From NCBI RefSeq assembly GCF_902706285.1, contig NZ_CACSKD010000001.1, forward strand, positions 620,001 through 684,000: a stretch of 64,000 nt of DNA, read 5' to 3'. This document shows, piece after piece, positions 26,578 through 35,744 of the stretch (within the stretch, counting starts at the first letter, position 1; each line of letters begins with the position of its first letter). The translations under genes were made by a program, and so were the position numbers. The notes below the pieces were generated by a model. The model was not told the DNA's origin. It saw nothing but the letters and a program-made list of their open reading frames with translations, and made no database searches. The stretch comes from Rhizobium sp. 18055. GTDB taxonomy: Bacteria > Pseudomonadota > Alphaproteobacteria > Rhizobiales > Rhizobiaceae.

Positions 26578-27258
26578 ATGATCGCTGATCACAGACTTGA
26601 AACTTCCCTCACAAATCGGGAGATGCGTGGCTCACCCGGCGGCACACGGCAGCAAACACGCCTTAAGAAACGGTTGTCAGCGCTGCTTCTGGCGTTGGCG
26701 CTCATGATTTCCTCCGGCATCTTCACAACAGCCTCTGCGGCGACGGGCGGCATTGCCGTCACCTCGGTCAATTTGCGAGCCGGCCCCAGCACGCGGTATC
26801 CAGTTGTAACCACCCTGCCCAGCAGCGCGTCGCTGAAGGTCTATGGCTGCATAGCAGATCGGTCATGGTGCGATATCAGCTGGGGCAGCATGCGTGGCTG
26901 GGTTGCGGCAAGCTATATTCATGTCGTCTATCACGGGCAGACTACTGTACTGACGCCTGCGATCGTGCCTGTCGTGGGCATCGCTACGGTGGCGTTCAGC
27001 GTTACGTACTGGAATACACATTATTACGCCCAGCCTTGGCATAGTCAGTGGGATCGCTATTACGGCGGCGGATCTCGAACCGTTGCAGCGGGCTGCAACG
27101 ATAATGGCTGCGGCGGAGCGGCCGTAACCCGTGGCCCGAATGGTGGTGGGCGGGCTGTTGTCGGTGGCTGCGGCCCCGAAAGATGCGCCGGCGCCTCAGT
27201 GACCCGTGGCCCACGTGGCAACACCGTCATCCGCCACGGCTCCTTTGGACGGCCGTAG
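26578..27258 (+). CDS. exported bacterial SH3-domain protein with Gly/Cys repeats
   Basis: About 226 residues. After a long N-terminal region, a hydrophobic signal segment (LSALLLALALMISSGIF) ends in ASA. An SH3_3 domain follows (SVNLRAGPSTRYPVVTTLP to RGWVAASYI), typical of envelope or peptidoglycan-associated proteins, then a hydrophobic stretch. The C-terminus contains two repeats of the form GCxxxxCxGAxVTRGPxG. AAAGGAG is 8 bp before the chosen ATG. Exact role unknown. Confidence 0.75.
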   Translation: MIADHRLETSLTNREMRGSPGGTRQQTRLKKRLSALLLALALMISSGIFTTASAATGGIAVTSVNLRAGPSTRYPVVTTLPSSASLKVYGCIADRSWCDISWGSMRGWVAASYIHVVYHGQTTVLTPAIVPVVGIATVAFSVTYWNTHYYAQPWHSQWDRYYGGGSRTVAAGCNDNGCGGAAVTRGPNGGGRAVVGGCGPERCAGASVTRGPRGNTVIRHGSFGRP

Positions 27259-27280
27259 CAACTCTGGATGGGAAACGGCA

Positions 27281-27305
27281 GCGCCGTTGGATGCAACAAC
27301 GGCGC
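27281..27305 (+). terminator. hairpin downstream of the SH3 gene
   Basis: GCGCCGTT and AACGGCGC form a perfect 8-bp stem around a 9-base loop, 22 bp after the SH3 gene stop. The T-run is poor (TTCATTCC), so it may be an imperfect intrinsic terminator. The remaining sequence to about 27560 contains nothing I can assign. Confidence 0.45.
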
Positions 27306-27560
27306 TTCATTCCACCTGAATGGCGCACTACCGATGGGCGAAACCGCATTGCACGCACGATCCGTGGCAAGGCGATCTTCGAAACTATCGCAACTGGAGG
27401 GCTGTCCGCTTTTTTCGCCTTGAATGGATATGAACTCTGAACGCTGTTGTTATAAACACGAATTTTCTCTTGATTTGGTCGCCGCCTTGCCTTGATTGAC
27501 TGACCGGCTTGAGGCCAACAGTGCGAGACGGCGAGCTTCCAGTTTGAACCGACTGCTGCT

Positions 27561-28258
27561 TTACCAATCGAGATGGTTACCCTGGTAGTCGAGGTACAGG
27601 TTCTCGCCCGACCCCATGTGCTTCTCGACGACATCCGCCACGCCGCGGACACTGGGTTCCAGTTCGATCTCGCGCTCGACAGCGCCATCCAGCGTTCCCA
27701 TTGCAGTTCGTGTCCAACCCGGATGGATGGACAGTCCTCCATCCTTGTTGTCTGAATAGATACCGCGGGGCGAGCATGTCCAGAGCCACCTTGCTTGCCC
27801 GATAAAGTTCGAGGCCGCCCTCGACATTGATGGCAATGCTGCCCCGATGCGATGACATGAATGCCAATGTGCCACCCGGCATGACCAGCCGCCCCAGCAA
27901 GTGGTGTGCAAGGCGGATGGGGCCGAACGTGTTGGTCAGCATGATCTCGGCAAACTCCTCATTCGTGCCTTCGGTCACACTCTGGTGCAGCGGACCGAAT
28001 ATCCCCGCATTCAGATAGATGACATCGAAGCGCCAATCTCCCAGTTGGTTCAGGAAGGGTGCGATCTGCGCGGTGTCGGTGACGTCTAGCGTCGCCGTTG
28101 CCAGCCGATCCGGATCGGTTGAGCCAACCTTCTGGAGATCATCGATGTCTGCCCCGCCCGCGCGGTCCCGACGACATTCCAGCCGCGGTCAAAAAGCTGT
28201 TGAGCAAGCCGAGCGCGAGGCCCCGTTCTGCGGCGACGATGAGAATGGATTTGGTCAT
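27561..28258 (-). pseudogene. frameshifted short-chain dehydrogenase (three single-base indels)
   Basis: Reading from 28258 the protein begins MTKSILIVAAERGLALG. Conceptual repair gives a continuous SDR of about 232 residues with FDVIYLNAGIFGP, the Ser in AFMSSHRGS, the YRASK catalytic motif and HPGWTRTAMG. Repair needs one missing base near 28207, one missing base in the C run near 28155, and one extra base in the G run near 27768. All three are at short G/C runs. Either the gene is decaying or the assembly has homopolymer errors. It would be the third gene of the SDR operon and has an ATG with AAAGGA upstream. Confidence 0.75.
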
Positions 28259-28275
28259 GATCTGTTTCCTTTGAA

Positions 28276-29031
28276 TTATAAAGCCGTGTAGCCGCCGACC
28301 GCCATGACCACCGCGCCAGTCATGAATGCGGATGCCGGCGAAGCGAGAAAGGCGATGACTTCGGCAATGTCGGCTGGCTGTGCGACGCGGCCGATCGGGT
28401 GAACGCCGCCATAGCTTGCCAGCGTCGTCTTGCTGTCTTCGACGATGCCTTCGAGAATGTCGGTCTCGACGACACCCGGTGCGACGGCGTTGGCCCGAAT
28501 ACCTCGATCGCCGTATTCGACGGCGATGACCTTGGTAAGCTGCGCAATTGCGCCTTTCGAGGCAGCATAGACCGCAGTGTCCTTCATCCCGACCGCCAAG
28601 ACGATCGATGCGACATTGACGATAACGCCGCCGCCCCGACCAATCATCGTCTTCACTGCCTCTCGTGAATGCAGGAAATTGCCGCGGGCGTTGACCGCCA
28701 TCATGCCGTCCCAGTCGGCGGCGCTCATGTCGATGAGCGCCTTGTTCATGGTGCGCCCGGCATTGTTGACGAGGATATCGATCGCACCGAACCATTCCAT
28801 GGCAAGCGCCATCGTGCGCACTGCTGTGGTCTCGTCAGCAATATCGCCGGACAGCGTGGCGACATCCTCGCCAGCAAGGCCCTATACGGAAGGATTGAGG
28901 TCGCTGGCGACGATGCGTGCACCTCTGGCCCGGAGCAGGTTGACGGTGTCGCGACCAATGCCTCGTGCCGCACCCGTTACGACTGCGACCTTGCCGGACA
29001 GGTCACAACCCGATGGTGTCTGAATGCTCAT
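28276..29031 (-). pseudogene. short-chain dehydrogenase interrupted by one in-frame amber codon
   Basis: From ATG at 29031 the frame reads MSIQTPSGCDLSGKVAVVTGAARGIGRD (glycine-rich NAD site), reaches TAG at 28882-28884 (codon 50), and continues in the same frame without a shift to NNAGRTMNK, VNVASIV, the catalytic YAASK and the C-terminal GGYTAL. The full length would be 251 residues, normal for the family. A single substitution (for example CAG to TAG) explains it. The distal part has a possible GTG restart but no ribosome site is evident. It overlaps closely with the upstream SDR gene. Confidence 0.75.
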
Positions 29032-29032
29032 T

Positions 29033-29863
29033 TCAAAGTCCTTGCCTGAAGTCCGTGCCAAGCGTGGTGGCTTCCCATGCGTCGATCTCATCGACGACCT
29101 GGTCGAGTTTGCTGCGAGCACGCTGCAACGCATCGCTTCCGAGCAGCAGATGAACCGGCGGGTTGTCAGAGCGCACCAGGCTTATAATCGCCCTGGCGGC
29201 GCGATCCGGATCACCCACCTGCCGACCTGCCGCTGCATCGAAAGCGACGGAACTCCGGCCGATTGTCTCGGCATAGGCCTCGTCCGCGGTTTCACTCTTG
29301 CGGATCGAATGAGGTGAGAGGAAGTCGGTCCGGAATGCGCCGGGCGCAACTGCCGTCACACTGATCCCGAGCGGTGCGACTTCAAGCGCCAAAGCCGCGG
29401 ACAGGCCTTCGAGTGCGTATTTCGCGGCGGAATACAAGGCCGATCCGGTCTTCGGTGCGCGACCGGCGATCGAGGTTATGTTGATGATTTTCCCAGACGC
29501 CTGGCGACGCAGATGGGGCAAGGCGGCCCGAATAATGCGGAAGGGCGCAAAGACGTCGATGGCAAAGAGCCTTTCGACCTCCGCATCGGTGGCGCTTTCC
29601 AATGCGCCAAGCAGCCCATATCCGGCATTGTTGACAATGACGTCGATGTGGCCGACCCGCGCGAACGCTTCGGCGATGCTGGCCTCCGCCGCACCGTCGT
29701 CGGCAAGGTCGACGTTCAGGACATGCAGGACACCTCTCTCATGCTCGAGCGAGAATGGTCCCGTTCGAACCGTCCCCACAACCGTATCGCCCTCGGCAAG
29801 CGCTGCCATTGCCAACGCCTTGCCAAGCCCTCGCGAAATTCCCGTAATGAACCAAGTAGTCAT
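29033..29863 (-). CDS. short-chain dehydrogenase/reductase
   Basis: A 276-residue intact SDR. TGISRGLGKALA is the cofactor loop, NNAGYGLLG the structural Asn motif, ITSIAGRAPKTG supplies Ser and YSAAK the Tyr-Lys pair. AAAGGAG lies just before ATG at 29863; an upstream extension of 15 codons is rejected for that reason. It is the first gene of a leftward operon with two broken SDR genes. The substrate is unknown. The divergent LysR protein is the likely regulator. Confidence 0.85.
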   Translation of the reverse strand: MTTWFITGISRGLGKALAMAALAEGDTVVGTVRTGPFSLEHERGVLHVLNVDLADDGAAEASIAEAFARVGHIDVIVNNAGYGLLGALESATDAEVERLFAIDVFAPFRIIRAALPHLRRQASGKIINITSIAGRAPKTGSALYSAAKYALEGLSAALALEVAPLGISVTAVAPGAFRTDFLSPHSIRKSETADEAYAETIGRSSVAFDAAAGRQVGDPDRAARAIISLVRSDNPPVHLLLGSDALQRARSKLDQVVDEIDAWEATTLGTDFRQGL

Positions 29864-29976
29864 TTCCAGCTCCTTTGAATGAACAGAGCAACAAATGACC
29901 GAAGGCACACAGGTTTAGAATACGCCAATAATTAACAGTTGTTGTTAGGCTAGCTAAATAATGATAGGTCAAGTCA

Positions 29977-30882
29977 ATGGATTCATTGCTAGCCAGCCAG
30001 GACTATAACCAACTCCGCGCCTTCATAGCGGTCGCCGAGTGCCTGAGCTTCAGCCGCGCTGCAGAACGCCTCGGCGTCTCGCCTTCGGCGCTAAGCCAGA
30101 TGGTCCGCAGTCTGGAAGAAGATGTCGGAATGCGGCTTTTTCACCGTACGACACGAAATGTGTCTCTCACGGAGGTCGGCGACAACCTGTTTCAGCGGGT
30201 CAGGCCGGCAGCACTCGAACTCGGCAATGCCATCACCCAGGTTCGCCGATCCGGCGAACGTCCGGCCGGAACAGTCAGGGTTCATGCGTTCAGATCGGCA
30301 GCACGAAAATACGTCGATCCCATTCTGGCAAGCTTCACGGAACGATACCCCGACGTCTTGCTTGATATCACGCTGGACGATGAGGTCATCGACATTGTGG
30401 CCGGCGGTTACGATGTCGCGCTGCGCATTGGCGAAGTCATCGAGCGCGATATGGTGGCTGTCCGACTTTGGCCGGAGCTTCGCCAAGTGGCGGTGGCAAC
30501 GCCCGAATATCTGGCCCGGTACGGATGCCCCGAACACCCGCGGGACCTCGTCAATCATCGCTGCATAAGGTGGCGCTGGCCTGGCCGCACGACGCCCTAT
30601 GCCTGGGAGTTCTTCGAGAACGACACTTGGTTCAGTGTCTCCGTCGACGGACCCGTTGTTTTTAGTGACAAGGAGACTGCGTTAATCGCGACCCTTGAGG
30701 GGATTGGGATTGGCTTCGCGATTGAAGACACCGTGTCCAAACATATTGCAGAAGGAAGGCTTATCAGCTTTCTCGAACCTTGGTCCGCCGCTTTTCCCGG
30801 ATTGTTTATATGCTATCCGCAGCAGCGCCAGATGGCACCGGCTCTCCGGGTCTTTATCGATGCCGTTCGAGCAGGATCCTGA
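29977..30882 (+). CDS. LysR-family transcriptional regulator
   Basis: 301 residues. The HTH at about 10-70 reads YNQLRAFIAVAECLSFSRAAERLGVSPSALSQMVRSLEEDVGMRLFHRTTRNVSLTE in segments typical of the family, followed by the substrate-binding effector domain. It is divergent from the SDR operon across a 113-bp AT-rich interval containing AACAGTTGTT-like half sites. This is the classical arrangement in which LysR controls its neighbour. Effector unknown. Confidence 0.9.
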   Translation: MDSLLASQDYNQLRAFIAVAECLSFSRAAERLGVSPSALSQMVRSLEEDVGMRLFHRTTRNVSLTEVGDNLFQRVRPAALELGNAITQVRRSGERPAGTVRVHAFRSAARKYVDPILASFTERYPDVLLDITLDDEVIDIVAGGYDVALRIGEVIERDMVAVRLWPELRQVAVATPEYLARYGCPEHPRDLVNHRCIRWRWPGRTTPYAWEFFENDTWFSVSVDGPVVFSDKETALIATLEGIGIGFAIEDTVSKHIAEGRLISFLEPWSAAFPGLFICYPQQRQMAPALRVFIDAVRAGS

Positions 30883-31094
30883 ATGTCGACGGCAGCGGGA
30901 TTGGACCACAAACGGTCTCCACGGTCAGTTGCTCTTGATGGGATGTGAACCGTCGACCACGCAATTTCAAAGAACCTGATGATCAGGCGCTTGAAACCGT
31001 TGACAATTTTTGAGGTTCTCTAGCCCCACTCAACCGCAATGTCCAAAATTGACATCTGTTGCCTCGCGACCACGATCAGCCGACCAGAATGGCT

Positions 31095-31817
31095 TCACGT
31101 CGTTCCGAATACTCCCAACATATCAAACGCTACCGGGCGACGTCGGCTAAAGATCAATGCATCTTGGATCTCAATAATATGGTCGCGCATTAGCGAGACC
31201 GCCTTCTCAACGTCACCGCAGGCGCAGTGGTGGATGAGGTCATCATGATGGTCATGCCAACCGGCCAGACCGATCTGGTTGTCAAAGAGATTGACGATGA
31301 GGCTCGTACGGGCCACCAGCAGCCTGACCTGTTCCGCGAGGATGCGATTGCCCGATAATTCCGCCATCAAAACGTGGAACCCGCCGGACAGGTGAATAGC
31401 CTCGCGTAGCAATCCCTGACTCCGTAAGATATTTTCCTGTTCTATGTTTTCCCTAAGTTTTGCGATGGCATTGGGATCGGCAGCGCGCGCTACCGCCTCC
31501 GTAGTGCCAGCTTCGATCGCTACCCGTGCGGCAAACACTTCACGCGCTTCCTCAGCATCTGGGGCAGCAACAAACGCGCCGCGTTTCGGGAAGAACACCA
31601 CGAGTTTTTCCCAGGTGAGCCGCTGTAGGGCGACGCCTATCGCCCGTCGCCCTACACCGAACGCTTCAACCAGAGCCATTTCTGTAAGCTTAGTGCCAGG
31701 CATCAGGCGCTGATCGACAATCGCCGAAAAAAGGTGGTCGTACGCATCACCCGCATCTTCAATCTTCGGACGATTCCGGTCGTTCATCACACCGATAAGT
31801 TTCTTGGCTTGCTTCAT
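31095..31817 (-). CDS. GntR-family (FCD-like) regulator of the hydantoinase operon
   Basis: A 240-residue regulator. The winged HTH is around residues 25-85 (LTEMALVEAFGVGRRAIGVALQRLTWEKLVVFFPKRGAFVA); the usual SRTPVREAL recognition segment is replaced by GRRAIGVAL, a noticeable deviation. The helical C-terminal domain contains His-rich blocks (HLSGGFHVLMAELSGN, WHDHHDDLIHHCACGD) suggesting a metal site. It is divergent from the ABC/hydantoinase operon and probably controls it. Confidence 0.85.
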   Translation of the reverse strand: MKQAKKLIGVMNDRNRPKIEDAGDAYDHLFSAIVDQRLMPGTKLTEMALVEAFGVGRRAIGVALQRLTWEKLVVFFPKRGAFVAAPDAEEAREVFAARVAIEAGTTEAVARAADPNAIAKLRENIEQENILRSQGLLREAIHLSGGFHVLMAELSGNRILAEQVRLLVARTSLIVNLFDNQIGLAGWHDHHDDLIHHCACGDVEKAVSLMRDHIIEIQDALIFSRRRPVAFDMLGVFGTT

Positions 31818-31899
31818 TCTTATTCTCGCTGTTGAAGTTTCGTGCGCCGGATTGCGCGCAATTTATAGCGCCTCGTTGTTTTTACTCAACATCACGGAT

Positions 31900-31915
31900 T
31901 GGCACACCCCTTGCA
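31900..31915 (+). promoter_or_regulatory. sigma-54 (-24/-12) promoter
   Basis: TGGCACACCCCTTGCA fits the RpoN consensus TGGCAYR-N4-TTGCW exactly, including the invariant GG and GC. It lies 33 bp before the binding-protein ATG, leaving room for a transcription start near 31927. This predicts dependence on RpoN and an enhancer-binding protein such as NtrC. Confidence 0.75.
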
Positions 31916-31948
31916 ATGCCAACATCAGTTCACAACAAGGGGAATGAC

Positions 31949-32983
31949 ATGCATAAAATTACATCCTCAAGACGCGCTTTCCTGCAGGTGGCATTGGCGG
32001 CACCATTTGTCATGAAGGCCGGTCGCAGTCTGGCGGCGACGCCGGTAAAATTCTCATTCTCCGCACCATTCGATGGCTCGAACGCCATGTATCTGATGGC
32101 GGACCAGATGGGTTGGTACAAGGAGGCTGGCTTGGAATGCCAGTTCGATGCGGGCGGAGGATCGGGGGAAGCTGCCACCCGTACGGGTTCCGGCGTTTAC
32201 GACGGCGGCACCGTCGACATTAACAACGTGGCCGAGTTCAACTCCAAAAATCCGACCGCCGAAATCCGCGCAGTCTACATGGCATACTTCAAGAGCCCGC
32301 TCTGCGTCGCCTCACTCGCGAAATCCGGCATCAACAAGCCGTCCGATTTGGCCGGCAAGACAATCGGCGCTGCGGCTCCCGACGGAGCGTATCGCCTGTT
32401 TTCGACCTATGCCAAGACCACATCGATCGATGCAGCGGCGGTAAAATGGAACATGGTCGGCCTGCAGCTACGTGAAGCAGTGCTTGCTGGCGGTAGCGCG
32501 GACGCCATTCTCGGTTTCGATTCCACCATGTATTTCGGTCTTGTGAAGGCAGGGATCGCATCGGCGGACATCAAGTTCATGTACTATGCCGATGCCGGTC
32601 TCGATCTCTATGGCAATGCTATCGTGCTGTCGAAGAAGTTCCGGACGACCAACCCAGAGGCAGCAAAGGCTTTCGTGGCGGTCAGCGCTCGGGCCTACCA
32701 AGCTTCCATGGCAGATCCCAAGGCTACGATCGCAGCACTGAAGGCTTTCCAGCCCTTGATCAACGCCGATCTGGAGGAAGAAAAGCTGCGCTGGCTGATA
32801 AAGAACCAGTTCACGACGCCTGAGACTCAAAAAAATGGCCTGGGCAGTGTCGATTCCGCACGTCTCTCGAAGTCGATGGAAGCGGTTGCCGCAGGTTTTG
32901 GACTGCCGTCCGTGCCGAAAGCCGAAGACCTGTTCGACCCATCGTTTCTGCCATCGGCCGAACTGCGGAAGCTGCCTGCATGA
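31949..32983 (+). CDS. NitT/TauT-type ABC transporter substrate-binding protein with Tat-like signal
   Basis: About 344 residues. The N-terminus SSRRAFLQVALAAPFVMKAG is a twin-arginine type signal. The mature part resembles SsuA/TauA/THI5-like binding proteins: NAMYLMADQMGWYKEAGL, the glycine-rich DAGGGSGEAATR loop and KPSDLAGKTIGAAAPDGAYRLF. AAGGGGAA precedes the start. It is the first gene of a six-gene operon behind the sigma-54 promoter and overlaps the next gene by 4 bp. The ligand is probably a nitrogenous ring compound or a precursor (inference). Confidence 0.85.
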   Translation: MHKITSSRRAFLQVALAAPFVMKAGRSLAATPVKFSFSAPFDGSNAMYLMADQMGWYKEAGLECQFDAGGGSGEAATRTGSGVYDGGTVDINNVAEFNSKNPTAEIRAVYMAYFKSPLCVASLAKSGINKPSDLAGKTIGAAAPDGAYRLFSTYAKTTSIDAAAVKWNMVGLQLREAVLAGGSADAILGFDSTMYFGLVKAGIASADIKFMYYADAGLDLYGNAIVLSKKFRTTNPEAAKAFVAVSARAYQASMADPKATIAALKAFQPLINADLEEEKLRWLIKNQFTTPETQKNGLGSVDSARLSKSMEAVAAGFGLPSVPKAEDLFDPSFLPSAELRKLPA

Positions 32984-34419
32984 CATTCGACCTCGTGATA
33001 CGCGGTGGCACGATCGTAACCGCTTCCGACGTGACAAAAGCCGATCTCGGCATCAAGGCGGGCCGCATCGCCGCCATCGCGGATCATATTTCGAATGGAG
33101 ACACCATTATCGATGCCACCGGGAGGCTGGTTCTGCCCGGCGGCATCGATGCCCATTGTCATCTCGACCAGCCGCAGGCTCCAGGCCTCGCATCCAAGGG
33201 TGCCACCATGGCGGATGGTTTTCGCTCCGGGAGCATTAGCGCCGCCTTCGGCGGGACGACGACCATTGTGCCGTTCTGCGTCCAGCATCGCGGAACATCA
33301 CTGACGGCTGCCGTGGCAGATTACCATAGCCGTGCCAAGGGTCAGTCGGTGACCGACTATGCCTTCCACCTGATCGTCAGCGATCCGACACCTTCTGTCC
33401 TCGGGCAGGAACTACCGGCTCTAATCCGTCGCGGCCATACCAGCATCAAGGTCTACATGACCTACGATGCCATGGTGCTCAGCGACCGACAGATCCTCGA
33501 CGTCTTCGAAACGGCACGCCGCGAGAAGGCAGTTATGCTTATTCATGCGGAAAACCACGAAATCATCGGCTGGCTGGCGGAGCGGCTTGAGCTGGAGGGG
33601 CGGACAGCGCCGATCGGCCATGCCCATTCACGACCACTTCCCATCGAGCGCGAGGCGACGCACCGCGCCCTGACGCTGGCGGAGATCGCTGGTGTGCCAC
33701 TGGTCATCGTCCATGTCTCGGGCGGCGATCCTCTGGAAGAAATCCGCCGCGCTAGGGCAAGGGGATATGTGGTCATCGCCGAGACCTGCCCACAATATCT
33801 CATGCTCACCGAAGCCGACCTCGATATGCCCGACATGCTAGGCGCGAAAGCAATGTGCAGCCCGCCGCCCCGCGACAGCCTGGCGCAGGCAGCGCTCTGG
33901 CGCGGCATCGAGGATGGCACGATCGATATTTTCAATTCCGACCATGCCCCCTATCGCTTCGATGACGAGGGCAAGCTCAAGGCCGGGCCGAACCCCTCAT
34001 TTCGTGCGGTCGCCAACGGAATTCCCGGTCTTGAGACCCGCCTGCCGATTCTGTTCAGCGAAGGCGTCGTCAAGGGCCGCATCGACCTGTCGCGCTTCGT
34101 CGCGCTGACCTCCACGAACAATGCGAAACTGTATGGCCTCCACCCGCGCAAGGGCACGATCGCCATCGGAGCGGATGCGGACCTTTCCATATGGGATCCT
34201 GAAAAACGCATCACCATCACCAACGGCATGCTGCATCACAATGTCGATTACACCCCCTTCGAAGGTCTTGAAGTGCAGGGCTGGCCGGAAACCGTCATCA
34301 GCCGCGGTGAGGTTATCGTCGAGAACAATCAATTGAAGGCCAAGCCGGGACGCGGCCGTTTCCTCACCCAGGCAACCTCGTCCGCCTGGAAAACACGGGA
34401 GATCAAGGCATGGATCTGA
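32980..34419 (+). CDS. dihydropyrimidinase/hydantoinase-like amidohydrolase
   Basis: A 479-residue cyclic-amidohydrolase of the urease-related superfamily. The metal site appears as DAHCHLDQ (two His), the probable carbamylated Lys in TSIKVYMTYDAM, His in LIHAENH and VHVSGG, and the catalytic Asp in NSDHAPYRF. These are all ligands expected for a binuclear dihydropyrimidinase or hydantoinase. It would open a cyclic diamide such as a hydantoin or dihydropyrimidine. Family members also include allantoinases, so the substrate is not fixed. It overlaps both neighbours, indicating tight coupling. Confidence 0.85.
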   Translation: MTFDLVIRGGTIVTASDVTKADLGIKAGRIAAIADHISNGDTIIDATGRLVLPGGIDAHCHLDQPQAPGLASKGATMADGFRSGSISAAFGGTTTIVPFCVQHRGTSLTAAVADYHSRAKGQSVTDYAFHLIVSDPTPSVLGQELPALIRRGHTSIKVYMTYDAMVLSDRQILDVFETARREKAVMLIHAENHEIIGWLAERLELEGRTAPIGHAHSRPLPIEREATHRALTLAEIAGVPLVIVHVSGGDPLEEIRRARARGYVVIAETCPQYLMLTEADLDMPDMLGAKAMCSPPPRDSLAQAALWRGIEDGTIDIFNSDHAPYRFDDEGKLKAGPNPSFRAVANGIPGLETRLPILFSEGVVKGRIDLSRFVALTSTNNAKLYGLHPRKGTIAIGADADLSIWDPEKRITITNGMLHHNVDYTPFEGLEVQGWPETVISRGEVIVENNQLKAKPGRGRFLTQATSSAWKTREIKAWI

Positions 34420-35171
34420 AGATTAACGGTAAACGGGCGCTGGTACTGGGCGGCAATCGTGGCATGGGACTTGCTATTTCTAAAGCACTGGCCGCCGAAG
34501 GGGCGGCGGTCATGATCGCCGCGCGCGACAGGGAAGTACTTGCGTCGGCCGCGCAGGAAATCGGAGCAGCTGGCACGTTTCCAGTCGATCTGTCGGACAC
34601 CGCCTCCCTGCCCGCCTTTGCGGCAGCGGTCGGAGATATCGACATTCTGATCAACAACACCGGCGGCCCGCCCTATGGAAGCGCCATCGGGCGGGATGTG
34701 AACGACTGGGAGGAGAGTTTCCGATCCATGACCCTGTCGGTCGTCCGACTAACGGATCTCTTCCTTCCCTTCATGCGCGCCAGCGGCTGGGGCCGGGTCG
34801 TGACAGTGGTCAGTACCGGAGCCGTGCAGCCAATCCCCGTTCTTGGAATATCCAACACCTTGCGCGCCGGGTTGATAGCATGGTCGAAATCGCTGGCACC
34901 CGAAGTCGCCAAGGACGGCGTGACCGTCAACATCCTGATGCCCGGCCGCGTCGGCACGGAACGGGTGACCATGACCGACGAAGCAACTGCGGAGCGGGAA
35001 AAAATCAGCGTCGAGGCGGTTCGCCAAAGATCCTTCGCGCAGATCCCGATGGCCCGCTATGCCGAACCGCAGGAAATTGCCGCCGTGGTCGCCTTTCTCT
35101 GCAGCGGCCCCGCATCCTATGTCACGGGAAGCGTCTACCGGGTGGACGGAGGCTATGTTCGTCATGTCTGA
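34410..35171 (+). CDS. divergent SDR-family protein lacking the Tyr-Lys catalytic pair
   Basis: 253 residues. The Rossmann loop GGNRGMGLA and NNTGGPPYG are present, as is VVSTGAVQPIPVLGISN, but where YxxxK is expected the sequence reads ISNTLRAGL, so Tyr is absent and Lys is replaced by Arg. The SN-x2-R-x-GL pattern occurs in a known SDR subgroup of uncertain catalysis. The C-terminal GSVYRVDGGYVR is standard. It overlaps the hydrolase gene by 10 bp, so a role in the same pathway is likely. Whether it is an oxidoreductase is open. Confidence 0.78.
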   Translation: MDLKINGKRALVLGGNRGMGLAISKALAAEGAAVMIAARDREVLASAAQEIGAAGTFPVDLSDTASLPAFAAAVGDIDILINNTGGPPYGSAIGRDVNDWEESFRSMTLSVVRLTDLFLPFMRASGWGRVVTVVSTGAVQPIPVLGISNTLRAGLIAWSKSLAPEVAKDGVTVNILMPGRVGTERVTMTDEATAEREKISVEAVRQRSFAQIPMARYAEPQEIAAVVAFLCSGPASYVTGSVYRVDGGYVRHV

Positions 35172-35309
35172 GACGATGCCGGAGACAGCCGTGTTCTGGC
35201 TCTGCCGACTAACCGCAGCTGCCTCCTTGAAGACTGCCGATTTGCCCTTTTGTGTCAGCCATGCGCCCGGCGCCATGCTCGTTACGGATCTGAAGGAAAG
35301 CACCCTGCC

Positions 35310-35744
35310 ATGACGATGACGCGCCCCGCTCTGAAACTCGCCCATGAGGGCGCCCTGATGGTGCTAACCGCAGCCATCGATGCAGCTGCCGCAATGGGTG
35401 TTCCGCAATGCATCGCCATCGTCGACGAAGGCTGCAATCTGCTGGCTTTCGTTCGGATGGACGGCTCACGCGTCCTGTCGATCGAAAGCGCGACGCGCAA
35501 GGCGATGACCGCAGCAACGACCGGCCAGCCAACAGGCGGCATCGCCCCTGACAAGGCGTTGCTGCTCGCGGAAGCGACATCCGGCCGGATGACCAATCTG
35601 CTGGGCGGTCTGCCGTTGATAGCCGATGGTCACATCATCGGCGGGATCGGCGTCGGCTCAGGTACCGGAGAGCAGGATCTCGAGATCGCCAAGGCCGCAG
35701 TCGCGGCTTTCGAGCGCAGCATCAATAAGGGGAAAGTCGCATGA
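35310..35744 (+). CDS. GlcG/HbpS-family protein
   Basis: About 144 residues. The family pattern is visible: ALKLAHEGALMVLTAAIDAAAAMG, CIAIVDEGCNLLAFVRMDGS, SIESATRKAMTAATTGQPT and GGLPLIADGHIIGGIGVGSGTGEQDLEIAKAA. HbpS/GlcG proteins bind haem or cobalamin in some cases and accompany catabolic operons in others. Function here is unknown. GAAGGAAAG precedes the start, and the gene overlaps the ATPase by 4 bp. Confidence 0.82.
   Translation: MTMTRPALKLAHEGALMVLTAAIDAAAAMGVPQCIAIVDEGCNLLAFVRMDGSRVLSIESATRKAMTAATTGQPTGGIAPDKALLLAEATSGRMTNLLGGLPLIADGHIIGGIGVGSGTGEQDLEIAKAAVAAFERSINKGKVA

Noticed and set aside
30930..30990. short similarity to 54440-54500 (segments around TGAACCGTCG and GATGATC-N2-GCGCTTGAA)
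   Set aside because: The two similar segments occur in opposite order in the two places and are only about 15-20 bp each. They might be remnants of an IS element but are too short to call.
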